Below are positions 1-6,435 of a DNA stretch of 14,573 nucleotides, one piece after another; the first letter of the stretch is position 1, and the number at the start of each line of letters is the position of its first letter. The position numbers and the translations under genes were made by a program. Source of the stretch: CAZKTF01 sp964555565 (GTDB lineage Bacteria; Planctomycetota; JAJSAM01; JAKLKS01); the NCBI GenBank assembly GCA_964555565.1, contig CAZKTF010000084.1, forward strand, positions 1 through 14,573, given 5' to 3'. The notes under the pieces were generated by a model. It did no database searches. It saw only the letters and a list, made by a program, of their open reading frames with translations, and was not told where the DNA came from.

Positions 1-336
1 GGCAGCGCGGACAACCTGATCAAGGCCGGCCAGACCGTGCCGCTGAAGGTCCTGGTCTCCTGCGGCGGCACCTTCGAAGCCGGCGCCTCGGTCACCGTGC
101 ATCGTGTCGATCAGATCGACTCGTCGGGGACTTCCGTCGGAAACACCGTGCCCGAGGACAGCGGGCTCGCCAACGACGGCGGCAACGTCTTCCGACTCGC
201 CGACGGGTTCTACATCTACAACCTCTCGACCAAGGGTTGGGCCTCGACCTCCGGCACGCGGTTCAAGGTCGTCGTCCAGGTCGCCGAGGCAGGCCACGTG
301 GACACCCTCTGCGAGGTGATCCTGAAGAACCGGTAG
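1..336 (+). CDS. C-terminal end of a PxKF-domain-like secreted protein (5' partial)
   Basis: The frame is open from base 1 to a TAG at 334-336, giving 111 visible residues, so the gene begins outside the window. GTG at 37 is an internal valine, not a start. The visible part opens with Asn-Leu-Ile-Lys-Ala-Gly-Gln-Thr-Val-Pro-Leu-Lys-Val. This resembles the 'KAGxTVPxKF' signature of PxKF domains, small beta-sandwich modules found at the C-termini of large secreted bacterial proteins. Here the final Phe is Val. The later 'DGFYIYNLSTKGW' stretch matches the part of these domains just before the last strands, and the protein ends soon after on strand-like residues. Family assignment is by pattern memory and is moderately sure. 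The function of the whole protein cannot be judged from this piece. Confidence 0.6.
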   Translation, partial: GSADNLIKAGQTVPLKVLVSCGGTFEAGASVTVHRVDQIDSSGTSVGNTVPEDSGLANDGGNVFRLADGFYIYNLSTKGWASTSGTRFKVVVQVAEAGHVDTLCEVILKNR

Positions 337-524
337 GGGGGCGCGGGCCCGGGGAGTCGTCCGGCTCGCCCGGGACCGGAGGATCGGGAACCTGCACGCC
401 GCGTTCGAGAACGGACGCGTCGTTGCAGGGGATTGGGGTGACAGACCGGCCGATACGGCGATCGAGGTCCACCCCGACAGATCGGCGACATGGACGCCTG
501 GTCCACCTGAATCGGCGGGGCCGT

Positions 525-544
525 CCAGGGTAGGGACTACCTGG
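525..544 (+). terminator. Short hairpin, possible terminator without U-tract
   Basis: CCAGGGTAG and CTACCTGG pair around a GGA loop, giving an 8-bp stem with one bulged G. No run of T follows, so it is a weak candidate for an intrinsic terminator. It could end the transcript of the upstream partial gene or simply be a structured leader element. Confidence 0.25.
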
Positions 545-573
545 CCGCCGCGCCCGCGTGCGGCCGCGGGGCG

Positions 574-579
574 TATCAT
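574..579 (+). promoter_or_regulatory. Candidate -10 box (TATCAT), near-leaderless hydrolase transcript
   Basis: TATCAT matches the sigma-70 -10 consensus in five of six positions and stands out in very GC-rich DNA. Its end lies six bases before the GTG at 586, so a transcript starting at the usual distance would begin on or next to that GTG. No Shine-Dalgarno sequence is visible, which fits leaderless initiation. No recognisable -35 box is present. Confidence 0.35.
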
Positions 580-585
580 GGCGCC

Positions 586-1872
586 GTGGTCCCGGCCCGC
601 CGCCCGCTCCGGCTCCTGCTCCCCGCCGCGCTCCTCCTCCTCCCCGCGGTCGCCCGCGCCGACGACCCCGAGGACGCGGTACGGGCCTGGCTCCGGGAGG
701 GGGACCCGAAGAAGCGCGACGCGCTGTACGAGAAGCGCCTGAAGAGGCACGAGGGCCTGGACCCCGAGGCGATCACCCGGGTCCTCGCGGCCGCGTTCCC
801 GGGGGAGGAGACGAAGGCGGGCTTCGCGCACGGGGTGAAGTTCCGCTCCCACGGGGAGGAGTGGACCTACTCGGTGAAGGTCCCCCCCGGGGCGGGGAAG
901 GGGCTCCGGCCGCTCGTCATGGACCCGGGCCACGGCTCCTTCGCGGACGCGAAGGAGAAGGACGTCGAGCAGGCCATGGAGAACTGGCTCAACGTGTCGG
1001 GGGCCCAGGGGCAGGTGATCTACCTCCGGACGAACGTCCTCGACCGGCTGTCGAAGGACAGGCGGTACGACGAGTGGTCAACCCCGCGCCGCCCGCCCGG
1101 GAAACCCGGCACGGACACGATCGCCGGCATCCTCCTCGACGCGATCCGCGACGCCTCCCTCCGCTACCCCGTGGACCCCGACCGCATCTACGTGGAGGGG
1201 CTCTCCCAGACCGGCTACTGGGCCTGGTGGCTCGGGGCCTTCGCCCCGGACCGGCTCGCGGGCACCGCCCCCATGAGCGCCGTCACCTGGCACGTCCGGA
1301 AGCTCCTCCCCTCGATGCGGATGCTCCCGGTCTTCGTCCTCCACGGGACCGCCGACACGGTCTGCGCGTTCGCGCAGGCGAAGGGGGCCGTGGACGACCT
1401 GAAGGCGCTGGGCGCGCCGGTGGAGCCCTTCTTCGAGGAGGGCGGCGAGCACGTGGCGCGGACCTGGATGCGCTGGGGCGAGGCCTGGCCGAAGATGGCC
1501 GCCGTGAAGCGCAACCCCGCCCCGAAGAGGATCGAGCGCCTCCTCGTCTCGGGCGAGCGCCCCTTCTGCGCCTGGCTCTCGGCCGAGGGGTTCCCGAAGG
1601 GGGAGTTCAACCCCTTCGCGCCCCCGGTCCGGCTCGCCGGGACCATCGAGGGCCAGGAGGTCCGCGTCGAGGCCTCCGGCGTGGACGCCGTGACCGTCCA
1701 CCTCGGCCCCGGGCTCGTGGACCTCTCGAAGCCCGTGACCGTCCTCCTCGGCGGGAAGAAGGCCTGGGAGGGCGTGCCGAAGTGCTCCCTCCGCACCGCC
1801 CTCGAGTCCGTCCGCCTCCGCGCCGACCCCGCCGCCGCCTGGCCGGCCGAGGTGCGACTGAAGGTGCCCTAG
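586..1872 (+). CDS. Secreted alpha/beta hydrolase (esterase / PHB depolymerase-like)
   Basis: The product is 428 residues. A Sec signal peptide covers roughly residues 1-24 (basic start, Leu/Ala-rich core, Ala-Arg-Ala cleavage region), so the enzyme acts outside the cytoplasm. The alpha/beta-hydrolase core runs from about residue 95 to 320. The nucleophile elbow is Gly-Leu-Ser-Gln-Thr-Gly with Ser207, the acid is probably Asp257 in 'HGTADTVC', and the base is His289 in 'GGEHVA', giving a full triad in the usual order. This resembles the esterase/polyhydroxybutyrate depolymerase (LpqC-like) group; the substrate cannot be told. The last 80 or so residues form a beta-rich module with 'GPGLVDLSKPVTVLLGGK', a type I associate with planctomycete secreted hydrolases. 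The start is GTG 586; the nearby ATG at 578 is out of frame. The stop codon overlaps the first bases of the inverted-repeat element at 1871. Confidence 0.75.
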   Translation: MVPARRPLRLLLPAALLLLPAVARADDPEDAVRAWLREGDPKKRDALYEKRLKRHEGLDPEAITRVLAAAFPGEETKAGFAHGVKFRSHGEEWTYSVKVPPGAGKGLRPLVMDPGHGSFADAKEKDVEQAMENWLNVSGAQGQVIYLRTNVLDRLSKDRRYDEWSTPRRPPGKPGTDTIAGILLDAIRDASLRYPVDPDRIYVEGLSQTGYWAWWLGAFAPDRLAGTAPMSAVTWHVRKLLPSMRMLPVFVLHGTADTVCAFAQAKGAVDDLKALGAPVEPFFEEGGEHVARTWMRWGEAWPKMAAVKRNPAPKRIERLLVSGERPFCAWLSAEGFPKGEFNPFAPPVRLAGTIEGQEVRVEASGVDAVTVHLGPGLVDLSKPVTVLLGGKKAWEGVPKCSLRTALESVRLRADPAAAWPAEVRLKVP

Positions 1873-1897
1873 CCCGCCCTATTCATGGGGGTATGCG
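1871..1897 (+). repeat. Left terminal inverted repeat of the 270-bp element
   Basis: The sequence starts AGCCCG and continues through CCTATTCATGGGGG to GCG. It pairs with 2114-2140 and overlaps the TAG stop (1870-1872) of the hydrolase gene. Confidence 0.75.
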
Positions 1898-2113
1898 TGA
1901 CGAGGATCGAAGTCAGGTCGCGGGAAGGGGTTCGGCAGTCATGCAACGGCAGGCAGGACGGACAGGCTGTTCCGCGAGCGGCATCGCGCCGAAGCCAAGG
2001 AGGGCCGCCGAAGACATACCCGATGAGGGTAGGCGAGGCGGAGCGCGGGAAGCGGCCGGAGGCCGCTCCCCGCGCGACCCGACGCAGGGATCGGCGCGAG
2101 GACGCCGCGGAAC

Positions 2114-2140
2114 CGCGTGCCCCCATGAATAGGTCGGGCT
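2114..2140 (-). repeat. Right terminal inverted repeat of the 270-bp element
   Basis: It is the reverse complement of 1871-1897 at 24 of 27 positions. It contains an ATG (2125) in frame with the downstream gene. Because that ATG belongs to the repeat, I prefer the ATG at 2146 as the true start. Confidence 0.75.
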
Positions 2141-2145
2141 TACCG

Positions 2146-3837
2146 ATGCGGGCGGGGATCCTCGGCGTCGTCCTGTGCCTGGCGGCCCCCGCGCCGGGGG
2201 ACGCGACGACCCTGTTGCGCGAGCGCCTGCGCGCCCTCGACGCGAAGGAGAAGACGGCCTGGGACGGCTTCCAGAACCGCTTCGCCGACGCGCTCGTCGC
2301 GTTCGTCCGCCCCTGGGCGAGGGCCCACTCCGAGCCGGACTACCCGCAGGACGCGACCTGGGACTACGAGCCGGTGCACCGGCTCTACGCGGACTTCGTC
2401 GCGCTCCGCGAGGCCCGGGCGGAGGCGGCGGAGTCCCTGGCCTCCGCCGGCGACGCGGGTGCCGCGGCCGCGATCTTCGCGGAACTCCTGGACGCCGCGA
2501 AGGACGCCGACGGCGCGGAGGCGACGCTCGAGAAGCCGCTCCCGCCGGTCGGCCAGTCCATGTGCGACCAGCGCCCAGGGGTCCTGCGCCACGCCATCGG
2601 GCGCGAGTGGCGCCGCCTCCTCCCGGCCCTCGCCCGCTGTCCGGGGGCGGCGGCCCTCCTCGCGGGGGAGGGTTGGGGCCGGGCAGAGAAGGGGGACGGG
2701 AGGGACTCGATCCTGCGGAGGGTCGCGGTCCTCGACACGCTGGCGCTCGCGGGGACCCCGGAGGCCCGGGCCTTCCTCGAGAACCAGGCCGGCGCGAAGG
2801 GGTCGAGCCTCCGCATCGCGGCGGCGGAGGGCCTCCTCCTGCTCGGGAAGGACGCGACGCCGGCCCTCCTCCCGTTGCTCCGGGACCCGTGCCCGCTGGT
2901 CCGCTACGCCGTCCTCGAGACGCTCCGGGCGCGGAAGGACCCCGACCCGCGCTGGATCCGTGCCGTTGTGGAGGCCTACCCGGCCGAGCAGGGTCGCCTG
3001 AGGGGCGAGCACCTCGCGACGCTCCGGGCGCTGACGGGCGCGGCCGTAGGCGACGACCCGGCGGCGTGGAAGGAATGGCTCAAGGGGAATGCGGCCGCGG
3101 TCGATGGCGGCACCTTCCTGCCGCCCCCCGCCCCGCCCGTCGCGCCGGCGACCGACCCGGCCCCGGCGTCCTGCTCCTTCTACCGCGTCGCCGCGGCGAC
3201 GCTGCGGCCGGTCTTCGTCGTGGACGGGTCCTTCGTCCTCCGGTTCCCGGCCGAGGTCGAGGTCCAGCGCACGCGGAACTCCTCCCGCTGGGAGACCCGC
3301 CCGAAGGCGCGCTGGATGGACCCGCCTCCGGTGCAGCACGGGATCCTCCTCCGGGAGTGGAAGAGGACGCTCAAGGGGATGCCGCCGGGAACCGCCTTCG
3401 CCCTCCTCGCCCTCTACGGGAAGAACGACGTCCACCCGTTCGAGGACGGGCGCCTCGTGAAGCCGGACCCCGCGGTCGCGAAGGACTCCGCGGAGTTCCT
3501 CGAGAAGCTCTGCCAGGCGGGGTCCTGCGGCCCCTTCGAGGCGCTCCGCGAGGCGATGCGCGCCGCGGGCCTCGACCCCGCGGCGGGGGCCGAGGACTTC
3601 CCGCGTCCCCTCGCGGACACGGTGTTCCTCCTCCAGGAGGGCTCCCCCAGGGGGGGGCGGTTCGTCGGGGCGGAGCCGGCCGTGGACGCCTTCCGGCGCC
3701 TGAACCGGTTCCGGCGTCTCGCCGTGCACTGCATCCGCATCGCCAACGGGAAGGAGGAGGCGGAGGCCACGATGAAGGGGATCGCCGCGGCCTCCGGCGG
3801 CACCTACGCCTGGTGGGACAAGCCGCCGCCGGAGTGA
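2146..3837 (+). CDS. Secreted HEAT-like repeat protein with divergent von Willebrand A domain
   Basis: The product is 563 residues from ATG 2146; the in-frame ATG at 2125 lies in the preceding repeat. The N-terminus (MRAGILGVVLCLAAPAPG) looks like a signal peptide. Residues 20-185 are mostly helical. Residues 186-315 look like HEAT-type helical repeats ('LRIAAAEGLLLLGKDATPALLPLLRDPCPLVRYAVLETL'-type pattern, repeating about every 35 residues). From about residue 345 a von Willebrand A-like fold follows: a hydrophobic strand 'RPVFVVDGSF', a helix with 'WKRTLKGMPPGTAFALLALYG', 'DTVFLLQEGSP', and the ending 'LAVHCIRIANG...ASGGTYAWW'. The metal site is degraded: DxSxS reads Asp360-Gly-Ser-Phe-Val, and the usual later Thr and Asp-Gly motifs are not recognisable. 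It is probably a protein-interaction scaffold in the periplasm or cell surface. The role is unknown. Confidence 0.6.
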   Translation: MRAGILGVVLCLAAPAPGDATTLLRERLRALDAKEKTAWDGFQNRFADALVAFVRPWARAHSEPDYPQDATWDYEPVHRLYADFVALREARAEAAESLASAGDAGAAAAIFAELLDAAKDADGAEATLEKPLPPVGQSMCDQRPGVLRHAIGREWRRLLPALARCPGAAALLAGEGWGRAEKGDGRDSILRRVAVLDTLALAGTPEARAFLENQAGAKGSSLRIAAAEGLLLLGKDATPALLPLLRDPCPLVRYAVLETLRARKDPDPRWIRAVVEAYPAEQGRLRGEHLATLRALTGAAVGDDPAAWKEWLKGNAAAVDGGTFLPPPAPPVAPATDPAPASCSFYRVAAATLRPVFVVDGSFVLRFPAEVEVQRTRNSSRWETRPKARWMDPPPVQHGILLREWKRTLKGMPPGTAFALLALYGKNDVHPFEDGRLVKPDPAVAKDSAEFLEKLCQAGSCGPFEALREAMRAAGLDPAAGAEDFPRPLADTVFLLQEGSPRGGRFVGAEPAVDAFRRLNRFRRLAVHCIRIANGKEEAEATMKGIAAASGGTYAWWDKPPPE

Positions 3838-3840
3838 GGG

Positions 3841-3865
3841 CTCCGCCCCTTGTGCGGGGCCGGAG
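3841..3865 (+). terminator. Intergenic hairpin after the VWA-like gene
   Basis: CTCCGCCCC pairs with GGGGCCGGAG (one bulged C) around a TTGTGC loop, just after the TGA at 3835-3837. No T-run follows; instead a TACAAT box comes ten bases later. It may end the upstream transcript by a factor-assisted route. The evidence is structural only. Confidence 0.35.
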
Positions 3866-3875
3866 GGCCGGCCCG

Positions 3876-3881
3876 TACAAT
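3876..3881 (+). promoter_or_regulatory. Candidate -10 box (TACAAT) for the rdgB-lepA-lepB operon
   Basis: TACAAT matches the sigma-70 consensus in five of six positions and ends 11 bases before the GTG start of rdgB. Transcription would begin around 3888, leaving a leader of about five bases and no room for a ribosome-binding site. A TTGTGC lies upstream, but with a 20-base spacer it is a poor -35 box. Confidence 0.4.
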
Positions 3882-3892
3882 CCGGCGCTCCC

Positions 3893-4612
3893 GTGAGAGA
3901 GATCGTCGTCGCCACGCGCAACCGGCACAAGGCGGAGGAGATCCGCGCCCTCCTCGCGGGGCTCCCGGTCCGCCTCCTGACGCTGGACGAGGCGGGGGTG
4001 CGGGGGGAACTGCGCGAGGACGGGGAGACCTTCGCGGAGAACGCGGCGGCCAAGGCGGAGCAGGCCTCGGCGGCGAGCGGGCTCTGGGCGCTCGCGGACG
4101 ACTCGGGCCTCGAGGTGGACGCGCTGGGAGGCCGGCCGGGGGTGCGGAGCGCGCGCTACGCGGGCCCGCGCGCGACGGACGTGGAGAACAACGGGAAGCT
4201 CGTCGCCGAGGCCCGCGCCGCGGGCCTCCGGCGGCCTCCCTGCCGGTACCGCTGCGCGGCCGCGCTCCGGGTGACCGGGGAGGAGCCCGCGCTCCGTCGG
4301 CTGCTCGAGGCGGGCGCCCTCCCGGTGGAGGGGGCCGGGCCCCGCCCGGCGGAGGTCTCGCTCGACGGCCGCACGCTCACCGTGGACGGCGCGGTCGAGG
4401 GGGTCCTGCTCGACGCCCCGCGCGGGGGCGGCGGCTTCGGCTACGACCCGTACTTCCGGATGGAGCCCCCCGGGAAGACCATGGCGGAGCTCGCGCCCGC
4501 GGAGAAGAACCGCGTCTCGCACCGGGCCCGCGCCTTCGGCCGGATGCGGGCGGTCCTGGGGGCGCTGCTGGCGGCGGAGGCCCCCGCGGGGCCCCGGCGG
4601 GGGGCGCCTTGA
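3893..4612 (+). CDS. rdgB: XTP/dITP diphosphatase (RdgB/HAM1 family)
   Basis: This enzyme hydrolyses non-canonical purine triphosphates (XTP, dITP, ITP) to the monophosphate plus pyrophosphate, keeping deaminated bases out of DNA and RNA in the cytoplasm. The product is 239 residues. Family motifs are all present and in order: the N-terminal T-x-N-x-x-K (Thr8 to Lys13, substrate phosphate binding), 'GETFAENAAAKA' (44-55), 'ADDSGLEVDALGGRPGVRSARYAG' with acidic Asp69/Asp70, 'GGFGYDPYF' with Asp185, and 'SHRARA' near the C-terminus. It is about 40 residues longer than Escherichia coli RdgB. Most of the difference is an extra stretch of some 27 residues before the FGYDP motif. The start is GTG, likely leaderless. 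The stop codon overlaps the TTG start of lepA by four bases, so translation is probably coupled. Confidence 0.9.
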   Translation: MREIVVATRNRHKAEEIRALLAGLPVRLLTLDEAGVRGELREDGETFAENAAAKAEQASAASGLWALADDSGLEVDALGGRPGVRSARYAGPRATDVENNGKLVAEARAAGLRRPPCRYRCAAALRVTGEEPALRRLLEAGALPVEGAGPRPAEVSLDGRTLTVDGAVEGVLLDAPRGGGGFGYDPYFRMEPPGKTMAELAPAEKNRVSHRARAFGRMRAVLGALLAAEAPAGPRRGAP

Positions 4613-6435
4613 ACCCCGCCGACATCCGCAACTTCTGCATCATCGCCCACATCGACCACGGCAAGTCCACGCTCGCCGACCGGATCCTGCTCCGCTGCGG
4701 GGCCATCTCCAAGCGGGAGATGCACGACCAGATGCTGGACTCCATGGAACTGGAGCGGGAGCGGGGGATCACGATCAAGGCCAAGGCCGTGGCGCTCGAG
4801 TACGAGCACGGGGGCCGCCACCACCTCCTGAACCTCATCGACACCCCCGGCCACGTGGACTTCTCCTACGAGGTCTCGCGCTCGCTGGCCGCCTGCGAGG
4901 GGGCGCTCCTGCTCGTGGATGCGGCCCAGGGGGTCCAGGCCCAGACCATGGCGAACTTCTTCCTCGCGCTCGACGCGGGGCTGGAGATCGTCCCCGCCCT
5001 CAACAAGGTGGACCTCCAGTCCGCCCGCCCCGACGAGGTCATCGCCGAGATGGAGACCTCGCTCGGGATCCGCGCCGAGGACGTGCTGCGCGTCTCCGCC
5101 AAGACCGGCCTCGGGGTGGAGCAGGTCCTCGAGGCGATCGTGACGCGCGTCCCGCCCCCGAAGGGGGACCCGGCCGCGCCGCTGCGCGCCATCGTCTTCG
5201 ACTCCGTCTACGACGAGTACCGCGGCGTGGTCGTGTTCCTGCGCGTGCGCGAGGGGACGATGCGGAAGGGGGACCGCGTCTTCACGCTGGGGACGCGGCG
5301 GACCTACGAGGTCCTCGACCTCGGGAAGTTCCGGCCGCGGCCGGAGTCGATGAAGCAGCTCGGCGCGGGCGAGGTCGGCTGGCTCGTCGCCAACATCAAG
5401 ACGATCCACGACGTGAAGATCGGGGACACCTTCACGCACGAGGCCGACCGCGACCGGGTGCAGCCGCTGCCGGGCTACCGCGAGCCGAAGCCCATGGTGT
5501 TCTGCGGGCTCTACCCGACGAGCAACTCGGACTTCGAGCCGCTCCGGAAGGCCCTGGAGAAGCTCCACCTCCAGGACTCCGCCTTCACCTACCACCCGGA
5601 GTCGAGCGACGCCCTCGGCTTCGGGTTCCGGTGCGGGTTCCTCGGGCTCCTCCACATGGACATCGTGCGGGAGCGCCTGGAGAGGGAGTGGAGCATGGAC
5701 CTCGTCCAGACCGCGCCCAACGTCACCTACGAGGTGGTCCTGAGCGACGGCGGGGTGCAGCGGATCGAGCGGCCCGCGGACCTGCCGGACACGCAGCTCC
5801 TCCGGGAGTTCCGGGAGCCCCTGGTCCGGGTCTCCCTCATCCTCCCGGCGGAGACCATCGGGGCGCTCATGAAGGTCTGCGAGGACCGCCGCGGGACCTT
5901 CGTGCGCACCGAGTACCTCTCCACGGAGCGGGTCGTCCTCACCTACGACCTCCCCCTGGCCGAGATCCTCTACGACTTCTACGACCTCCTGAAGTCGGCC
6001 ACGAAGGGCTACGGGACGATGGACTACGACCTCCTCGGGTTCCGGCCCGCGGACCTGGTCCGGATGCGCATCCTCGTGGCGGGGGAGGAGGTGGACGCGC
6101 TGTCCACCATCTGCCACCGGGAGGAGGCGGATCTGCTGGGGCGCGAGGTCCTCAAGCGCCTCCGCCGCGAGATCCCCCGGCACCTGTTCGAGGTGGCGCT
6201 CCAGGCGGCCGTCGGGGGCAAGATCGTCGCCCGCGAGAACATCGCGGCGCTGCGCAAGAACGTGACGAGCAAGTGCTACGGGGGCGACATCACCCGCAAG
6301 AGGAAGCTCCTCGAGAAGCAGAAGGAGGGGAAGAAGCGCATGAAGCAGATCGGCGGCGTGGACATCCCCCAGAAGGCCTTCCTCGCGGTCCTCTCGTCGC
6401 GGGGCGGCGGCGACGAGGAGGGGGGGAAGCGGTGA
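4609..6435 (+). CDS. lepA: Elongation factor 4 (LepA), ribosome-associated GTPase
   Basis: LepA is a translational GTPase that binds ribosomes and has been linked to back-translocation and to 30S subunit biogenesis. The product is 608 residues, normal for the family. G1 is 'AHIDHGKST' (13-21), the switch I region has 'RGITIKAK' (52-59), G3 is 'DTPGH' (78-82) and G4 is 'NKVD' (132-135). Domain II, the EF-G-like III and V domains, and the LepA-specific C-terminal domain follow. The last includes the hallmark 'CYGGDITRKRKLLEKQKEGKKRMK'-type basic stretch, here complete. The start is TTG 4609, chosen because it gives the conserved N-terminus Asn-Pro-Ala-Asp-Ile-Arg-Asn-Phe and has a G-rich Shine-Dalgarno (GGGGGG) just upstream inside rdgB. 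It overlaps rdgB (TTGA) and lepB (GTGA) by four bases each. Confidence 0.97.
   Translation: MNPADIRNFCIIAHIDHGKSTLADRILLRCGAISKREMHDQMLDSMELERERGITIKAKAVALEYEHGGRHHLLNLIDTPGHVDFSYEVSRSLAACEGALLLVDAAQGVQAQTMANFFLALDAGLEIVPALNKVDLQSARPDEVIAEMETSLGIRAEDVLRVSAKTGLGVEQVLEAIVTRVPPPKGDPAAPLRAIVFDSVYDEYRGVVVFLRVREGTMRKGDRVFTLGTRRTYEVLDLGKFRPRPESMKQLGAGEVGWLVANIKTIHDVKIGDTFTHEADRDRVQPLPGYREPKPMVFCGLYPTSNSDFEPLRKALEKLHLQDSAFTYHPESSDALGFGFRCGFLGLLHMDIVRERLEREWSMDLVQTAPNVTYEVVLSDGGVQRIERPADLPDTQLLREFREPLVRVSLILPAETIGALMKVCEDRRGTFVRTEYLSTERVVLTYDLPLAEILYDFYDLLKSATKGYGTMDYDLLGFRPADLVRMRILVAGEEVDALSTICHREEADLLGREVLKRLRREIPRHLFEVALQAAVGGKIVARENIAALRKNVTSKCYGGDITRKRKLLEKQKEGKKRMKQIGGVDIPQKAFLAVLSSRGGGDEEGGKR

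Larger units (their letters stand above)
337..585. other. Intergenic region, 249 bases
   Basis: No gene is supported here. The open frames are short, overlap one another and lack homology that I recognise. The region holds a short hairpin (525-544) and a possible -10 box (574-579) for the next gene, described separately. Two copies of GGTCCACC (466-473 and 500-507) are present but are probably chance. Confidence 0.5.
1871..2140. mobile_element. 270-bp MITE-like or structured-RNA element with 27-bp terminal inverted repeats
   Basis: Bases 1871-1897 and 2114-2140 are inverted repeats matching at 24 of 27 positions (core CCTATTCATGGGGG on the left). Two of the three mismatches would be G-U pairs in RNA. 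The interior is rich in hairpins: CGGCG/CGCCG at 2092-2107, TACCC/GGGTA around GATGA at 2017-2031 with an outer CCGCC/GGCGG pair, and a long one at 2043-2075 (two 7-bp stems split by one mismatch, GGA loop). No transposase or other believable protein is encoded inside. The element starts on the stop codon of the hydrolase and ends six bases before the ATG used for the next gene. I found no clear target-site duplication. It may be a non-autonomous transposable element or a conserved structured RNA; the sequence alone does not decide. Confidence 0.55.

Noticed and set aside
558..2132. Long plus-strand open frame of 524 codons overlapping the hydrolase
   Set aside because: Its product is a run of Arg, Pro and Gly typical of out-of-frame GC-rich DNA. 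The hydrolase frame has a signal peptide and catalytic triad.
1871..2140. Group II intron, integron attC site or IscB-type (HEARO) guide RNA as identity of the 270-bp element
   Set aside because: I could not match defining features of any of these. There is no domain V, no attC core pair, and no IscB/HNH gene nearby. A covariance search would be needed.
1885..2145. Upstream extension of the VWA-like protein from ATG 1885 or 2125
   Set aside because: It would translate the inverted-repeat element and place the signal peptide internally. ATG 2146 gives a clean signal peptide.
1865..2148. TA target-site duplication flanking the 270-bp element
   Set aside because: The left TA overlaps the repeat end and the right one is displaced by a base, so the duplication is not convincing.
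3850..3881. TTGTGC as the -35 box paired with TACAAT
   Set aside because: The 20-base spacer is too long for a standard sigma-70 promoter, and TTGTGC is the loop of a hairpin.
2140..4053. Minus-strand open frame of 637 codons opposite the VWA-like gene
   Set aside because: It is an antisense shadow with biased composition and no domains, and it overlaps two well-supported plus-strand genes.
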